Translations under genes and position numbers: made by a program | Shown here: positions 40,504-44,246 of the stretch, in pieces | Numbering within the stretch: position 1 is the first letter of the stretch | How the letters are laid out: each line of letters starts with the position of its first letter | Notes under the pieces: model-generated | What the model was told of the DNA's origin: nothing | What the model saw: the letters and a program-made list of their open reading frames with translations, nothing else | The model's database searches: none | Source of the DNA: Gp6-AA40 sp035647075 | Lineage (GTDB): Bacteria; Acidobacteriota; Vicinamibacteria; Vicinamibacterales; UBA2999 | Reading direction: 5' to 3' | DNA: 44,246 nucleotides | Assembly (NCBI GenBank): GCA_035647075.1 | Contig: DASROF010000036.1 | Span: forward strand, 1 to 44,246

Positions 40504-41937
40504 GTGTTTGGGGCCCTATACGCCGCGGAGGGAACAGATCACTGCGTCCTCGAGACCGTGGCGCGCGAGTTCTCGCCGCGAATCGAGGTGTGCAGCCCGC
40601 GTGAGATCACGCTCGATCTGAGCGGACTCGAGCGGCTGTTTGGCGAGGCACGCGCGATCGCACATGAATTGCGGCGGACGGCCGCCGATCGCGGTGTGCA
40701 GGTGCGTGTCGCCATCGCCGGCACTCGAACGGCGGCGCGTCTGTTCGTCCACCATCGCGCAGGCATTACAGTCATCGACCGCGGCTCGGAGGCAGAAATG
40801 CTTGCCTCTTTGCCGCTCGGGTTGCTGGATGCGTTCGGCGGGTTCGCGCCGATGGCCCGAGCGCGACGTGGAACCCGGCCCACAACTCCCAATTTCCAAC
40901 CTCCAACTTCCCAACCGGAATCAACGCCAACAGAGACACTGCGGCGGTGGGGATTGCGGACGCTCGGTGAATTTGCGGCACTGCCGTCCGACGACGTGGC
41001 GGCGCGGCTGGGCGTCGCGGGTGTGGAGTGGCAGCGTGTCGCGCGAGGGGAGGATCAGCACCCGCTCGTGCCCGCGCTTCCAGACGAGCGATTCGAGCAG
41101 ACGCTCGAGCTCGAATGGCCGATCGAAGGGCTCGAGCCGCTCTCGTTCGTGCTCGGCCGGCTGATGGAGCCGCTTTCGGTGCATCTCGAGCGACGGGATC
41201 GCGGGGCCGCGGTTCTGCACATCAGGCTGTATCTGATCACGCGCACCGTCCACGAACGGTCTCTGCAGTTACCCGCGCCGATGCGGGATGCGCGGGCGCT
41301 GCGGACACTCGCGCTGCTCGATCTCGAATCGCATCCACCGGACGCCGCCATCGATCGAGTCACTGTGGCTGTCGAACCGACGCCGGGCCGCGTGGTGCAG
41401 TTCTCGCTGCTGACGCGTCCGCTGCCCTCGCCTGAACAGCTGTCGACATTGAATGCCAGGCTCGCCGCGCTGATGGGAGAAGGCCGCTGCGGATCCCCGG
41501 AGCCCGTCGACAGCTGGCGGCCAGGGGCATTTGCGATGAAACCGTTCAATCCGGGATCAGGGATCGGGGATCAGGGATCGGGAACGGATCGGATTCCGAA
41601 TCCCGGATCCCGAATCCCGACGACAGCGCTGCGCCGATTTCGCACACCCATTTCCGCTCGCGTGCGCGTGGAAGACGGACGACCCGTTCGTGTCGAACAG
41701 CTCGGTCTGGGCGGCCGGGTCGAGGTGGCGGCAGGCCCCTGGCGCACGTCAGGTGCCTGGTGGGTTGCGGACGAATGGAATCGGGATGAGTGGGACGTGG
41801 CGCTTGGCGATGGTGTGACCTACCGCGTATTCCATGAGCGGTTACGCACCCACGCCTCGGAGGGCGAAGCGGGGCGTGTCTCGCCGCGGCCGCGAAGCGG
41901 CGAAGGCGGATGGTTCATCGAGGGCATTGTCGATTGA
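40504..41937 (+). CDS. imuB: ImuB, Y-family polymerase-like mutasome hub (N-terminally short)
   Basis: A 477-residue inactive Y-family polymerase relative that bridges DnaE2 and the sliding clamp. REFSPRIEVCSPREITLDLSGLERLFG and the helix-hairpin-helix WGLRTLGEFAALPSDDVAARLG are typical. It begins with MFGALYAAEG and then jumps straight to the REFSPR block, so 60-70 residues of the usual N-terminal catalytic region are absent. Three stretches are word-repeat inserts: 40882-40925 (TTPNFQPPTSQPES), 41548-41625 (NPGSGIGDQGSG...NPGSRIP) and a tail at 41850-41925. The start is GTG 40504, 12 bases after the imuA stop, in the same frame. Confidence 0.85.
   Translation: MFGALYAAEGTDHCVLETVAREFSPRIEVCSPREITLDLSGLERLFGEARAIAHELRRTAADRGVQVRVAIAGTRTAARLFVHHRAGITVIDRGSEAEMLASLPLGLLDAFGGFAPMARARRGTRPTTPNFQPPTSQPESTPTETLRRWGLRTLGEFAALPSDDVAARLGVAGVEWQRVARGEDQHPLVPALPDERFEQTLELEWPIEGLEPLSFVLGRLMEPLSVHLERRDRGAAVLHIRLYLITRTVHERSLQLPAPMRDARALRTLALLDLESHPPDAAIDRVTVAVEPTPGRVVQFSLLTRPLPSPEQLSTLNARLAALMGEGRCGSPEPVDSWRPGAFAMKPFNPGSGIGDQGSGTDRIPNPGSRIPTTALRRFRTPISARVRVEDGRPVRVEQLGLGGRVEVAAGPWRTSGAWWVADEWNRDEWDVALGDGVTYRVFHERLRTHASEGEAGRVSPRPRSGEGGWFIEGIVD
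40882..40925. repeat. TCCCAACTTCCAA word repeat inside imuB
   Basis: CCCAATTTCCAACCTCCAAC-type words at 40889-40917 encode a Pro/Gln/Ser/Thr linker before the helix-hairpin-helix part. The tract is clearly less GC-rich than the rest of imuB. Confidence 0.8.
41548..41625. repeat. GGGATC/GAATCCCG word repeat inside imuB
   Basis: GGGATCAGGGATCGGGGATC words are followed by the inverse form CCGAATCCCGGATCCCG. They encode a Gly/Ser/Pro loop of about 24 residues. The same family fills the gap at 14744-14779. Confidence 0.88.
41850..41925. repeat. GGCGAAGCGGC word repeat at the imuB 3' end
   Basis: GGCGAAGCGGGGC and GCGAAGCGGCGAAGGCGG words, with CGCCGCGGCCGCGAAGCGGCG able to fold, encode an Arg/Gly/Ser-rich segment before the last conserved residues. 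Confidence 0.6.
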
Positions 41938-41940
41938 GCC

Positions 41941-44246
41941 ATGTACATCGAGCTCCACGCCGCGTCTGCCTTCAGCTTCCTGCAGGGAGCGTCGCTGCCC
42001 GAGGCGCTCGTCGAGCGCGCGGCGGCGCTCGGCTATCCCGCGCTCGCGCTGCTCGATGCCGATGGTGTGTACGGCGCGCCGCGGTTCCATAAGGCCGCGC
42101 AACAGGTCGGGCTGAAAGCGATCATCGGGGCGGAGTTGACTATTGAAAACTCCCCACTCCCAACATCCAACTCCCAAATCTCACAATCTCGATCACCAAT
42201 CCGAAATCATCAATGGCGATTACCAGTCCTCGTTGCCTCGCCTGAGGGCTACCGCAACCTCTGTCGCCTCGTCACCCGCATGAAGATGCGAGCCGCGAAG
42301 GGAGACGGTGCGCTCGCGATCGAGGAGCTCGACGGCTTTACGACCGGATTGGTGGCGCTTGCCGGACGGCCGATGCTCGATGCGCAGCACTACGGAGTCG
42401 GCGGGCTGCTCGATCGGATCGTTGGCCTGTTCGGACGCAGCAGCGTCTGCGTCGAGCTGCAGCGTCATCTGCTGCGCGATGAAGAATCCGACCTCGTCGC
42501 GCTGACCGGCCTGTCGCGCGCGTTTCGCGTGCCGGTGGTCGCTACCAACGGTGTCCGCTTTGCCTCCGCGGCGGATCGTCCGCTCTTCGACGTCCTCACC
42601 TGCGTTCACCGCAACACGACGCTCGACGCAGCCGGCCGTCGTCTGTCGCGCAACGCCGAGCGATACCTCAAGTCGCCCGAGGTGATGGCGCAGCTGTTTG
42701 CCGACCGGCCGGACGCGCTGGCCGGATCGGTCGCCCTCGCGGAGCGGCTCGAATACACGATGGCGGATCTCGGCTACCGTTTTCCGTCGTATCCGGTGCC
42801 GGATGGCGAGACGCAGATGTCGTTCCTGCGGCACATCACCGACGCCGGCGCCCTCGAGCGCTATCAGCCCTATCACGATCGCGCGCGTGCCCAAATCGCG
42901 CGCGAGCTCGATCTGATCGACAAGCTCGATCTCGCCGGCTATTTCCTCATCGTCTGGGACATCGTCAACTACTGCCGGCAGCACAACATCCTCGTGCAGG
43001 GCCGCGGCTCGGCCGCCAACAGCGCCGTCTGCTACAGCCTCGGCATTACCGCGGTGGATCCGATCAAGATGGATCTGCTGTTCGAGCGCTTCCTGTCGGA
43101 GGAACGGGGCGAGTGGCCGGACATCGATCTCGATCTGCCGAGCGGCGACCGGCGCGAGCAGGTCATTCAGCACGTCTACGAGAAGTACGGCCGCCTGGGG
43201 GCGGCGATGACCGCCAACGTGATCACCTACCGCAGCCGCAGTGCCGCGCGCGAGGTCGGCAAGGCGCTCTCGCTGAAAGAGGATGAGATCGACCGGCTTG
43301 CGAAGGCGATGAACAACTTCGAGTTCACCGACCCGAACGAGACGCTCGGCCGCAACCTCGAAGCCGCCGGGCTCTCATTCGACATGCCGCGCATGCGGAC
43401 GTTTGCCGAACTCTGGATGCGCATCCAGGATCTGCCCCGGCATCTGGGACAGCACTCGGGCGGCATGGTGATCTGCCAGGGTGAACTCGATGCCGTCGTG
43501 CCGCTCGAGCCTGCGAGCATGCCCGGGCGCGTCGTCATTCAATGGGACAAGGACGACTGCGCCGACATGGGCATCGTCAAAGTCGATCTGCTCGGTCTGG
43601 GAATGATGGCGGCGTTACAAGATGCCATTGAGCTGGTGAATGGGACCGGTCCTCGATTCGATCTCGCCCACATTCCTCCTGACGATCCGCAGGTCTACGA
43701 CCTGCTGCAGAAGGCCGACACCGTCGGCGTGTTCCAGGTCGAGTCGCGGGCGCAGATGGCGACGCTGCCGCGGCTGAAGCCGACGCATTTCTACGACCTC
43801 GTCGTGCAGGTGGCGATCATCCGTCCCGGACCGATCGTCGGCGAGATGGTGCATCCCTATTTGAACCGGCGCGCGGGACGGGAGCCGGTGGTGCCGCTGC
43901 ACCCCTCGCTCGAGCCGGTGCTCGCGCGCACGCTCGGTGTGCCGCTGTTTCAGGAGCAGCTCCTGCGGATGGCGATGGTGGCGGCGGGGTTTACCGGCGG
44001 TCAGGCCGAGGAGCTGCGGCGCGCGATGGGCTTCAAGCGCTCGCTCGAGCGCATGGAGCGCCTCGAGGAGCGGCTGCGCCGGGGCATGCAGGCGCGCGGC
44101 ATCGCCCTTGAGGCGCAGGAGTCGATCCTGCGCGGCATCCGCTCCTTCGCGCTCTACGGCTTCCCGGAGTCGCACGCCGCGTCCTTCGCCCTGCTGGCCT
44201 ACGCCAGCGCGTTCCTGAAGGCGCACCACGGCGAGGCGTTCGTGTG
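41941..44246 (+). CDS. dnaE2: Error-prone DNA polymerase III alpha subunit DnaE2, 3' end missing
   Basis: 768 residues of a usual 1050 or so. The PHP domain opens MYIELHAASAFSFLQGASLPE; QGRGSAANSAVCYSLGIT and RGEWPDIDLDLPSGDRRE hold the polymerase active-site acids, and LPRHLGQHSGGMVIC, VGVFQVESRAQMATLPRLKP and IRPGPIVGEMVHPYLNRR follow. It starts 3 bases after imuB. Residues 69-92 (42145-42216) are a foreign-looking Ser/Pro/Asn/Gln insert between two PHP strands (IIGAELTI and RLPVLVASPEGYRNL), which are normally joined by a short turn. The gene runs off the right edge. Confidence 0.95.
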   Translation, partial: MYIELHAASAFSFLQGASLPEALVERAAALGYPALALLDADGVYGAPRFHKAAQQVGLKAIIGAELTIENSPLPTSNSQISQSRSPIRNHQWRLPVLVASPEGYRNLCRLVTRMKMRAAKGDGALAIEELDGFTTGLVALAGRPMLDAQHYGVGGLLDRIVGLFGRSSVCVELQRHLLRDEESDLVALTGLSRAFRVPVVATNGVRFASAADRPLFDVLTCVHRNTTLDAAGRRLSRNAERYLKSPEVMAQLFADRPDALAGSVALAERLEYTMADLGYRFPSYPVPDGETQMSFLRHITDAGALERYQPYHDRARAQIARELDLIDKLDLAGYFLIVWDIVNYCRQHNILVQGRGSAANSAVCYSLGITAVDPIKMDLLFERFLSEERGEWPDIDLDLPSGDRREQVIQHVYEKYGRLGAAMTANVITYRSRSAAREVGKALSLKEDEIDRLAKAMNNFEFTDPNETLGRNLEAAGLSFDMPRMRTFAELWMRIQDLPRHLGQHSGGMVICQGELDAVVPLEPASMPGRVVIQWDKDDCADMGIVKVDLLGLGMMAALQDAIELVNGTGPRFDLAHIPPDDPQVYDLLQKADTVGVFQVESRAQMATLPRLKPTHFYDLVVQVAIIRPGPIVGEMVHPYLNRRAGREPVVPLHPSLEPVLARTLGVPLFQEQLLRMAMVAAGFTGGQAEELRRAMGFKRSLERMERLEERLRRGMQARGIALEAQESILRGIRSFALYGFPESHAASFALLAYASAFLKAHHGEAFV
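42145..42216. repeat. CCAACTCCCAA-type word insert inside dnaE2
   Basis: About 72 bases of CTCCCAAC/TCCAACTCCCAA and AATC-rich words, much lower in GC than the flanks. The length is a multiple of three and no stop is created. Confidence 0.82.

Overview
This is a 44.2 kb, GC-rich, gene-dense chromosomal piece with 38 protein genes, no RNA gene that I can recognise, and no gene-free stretch over 300 bases (the longest is 27177-27416). A VWA protein of the type described mainly from Acidobacteriota, split imuA-imuB-dnaE2 mutasome genes, Npt-type translocases, CHAD and other TPR/peptidase genes point to an uncultured member of the Acidobacteriota, probably Vicinamibacteria. That placement is inference, not a computed result. 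Both ends are cut inside genes: lon on the left, where the first 143 bases are a fold-back that looks like an assembly artefact, and dnaE2 on the right.

Layout. 1-12.6 kb: lon, a zinc-ribbon protein, a membrane methyltransferase-like protein, a ketosynthase / FAD oxidoreductase / isoprenylcysteine-methyltransferase-like set, a TPR metallopeptidase, a VWA protein, a rhomboid protease, a second zinc-ribbon protein, a CBS protein and a small membrane protein. 12.6-17.3 kb: a LeuA-type synthase, a RarD-type permease, a secreted M28/glutaminyl-cyclase-like enzyme, citrate synthase and YacG. 17.3-27.2 kb: Ppx/GppA, CHAD, SixA and a lipid kinase, then a response regulator, a membrane-fused spermidine-synthase-like protein, GlgC, and a Pit phosphate transporter with its PhoU-like partner behind a candidate Pho box. 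27.4-39.7 kb: a glycine-zipper protein, a PAP2 phosphatase, and a long leftward run encoding an MFS permease, two D15-type outer-membrane barrels, two Npt-like translocases around a membrane-anchored Ser/Thr kinase, and a secreted protein with kinase-like motifs. 39.7-44.2 kb: the imuA-imuB-dnaE2 cassette behind a promoter embedded in a perfect inverted repeat.

Two things stand out. First, the leftward cluster at 28986-37128 combines nucleotide-translocase-like carriers, a cytoplasmic kinase, an outer-membrane barrel and an exported protein with K, E, D/N and DFG motifs, which suggests (not proven) a phosphotransfer system in the envelope. Second, the window is sprinkled with short 'word' repeats of several families. 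They lie between genes, but also in frame inside genes (an ICMT-like protein, the FAD enzyme start, the M28 N-terminus, ImuB at three places, DnaE2), where they add disordered peptide to otherwise conserved proteins. Several genes also have a -10-like hexamer only 6-10 nt before the start codon, suggesting leaderless or nearly leaderless transcripts.
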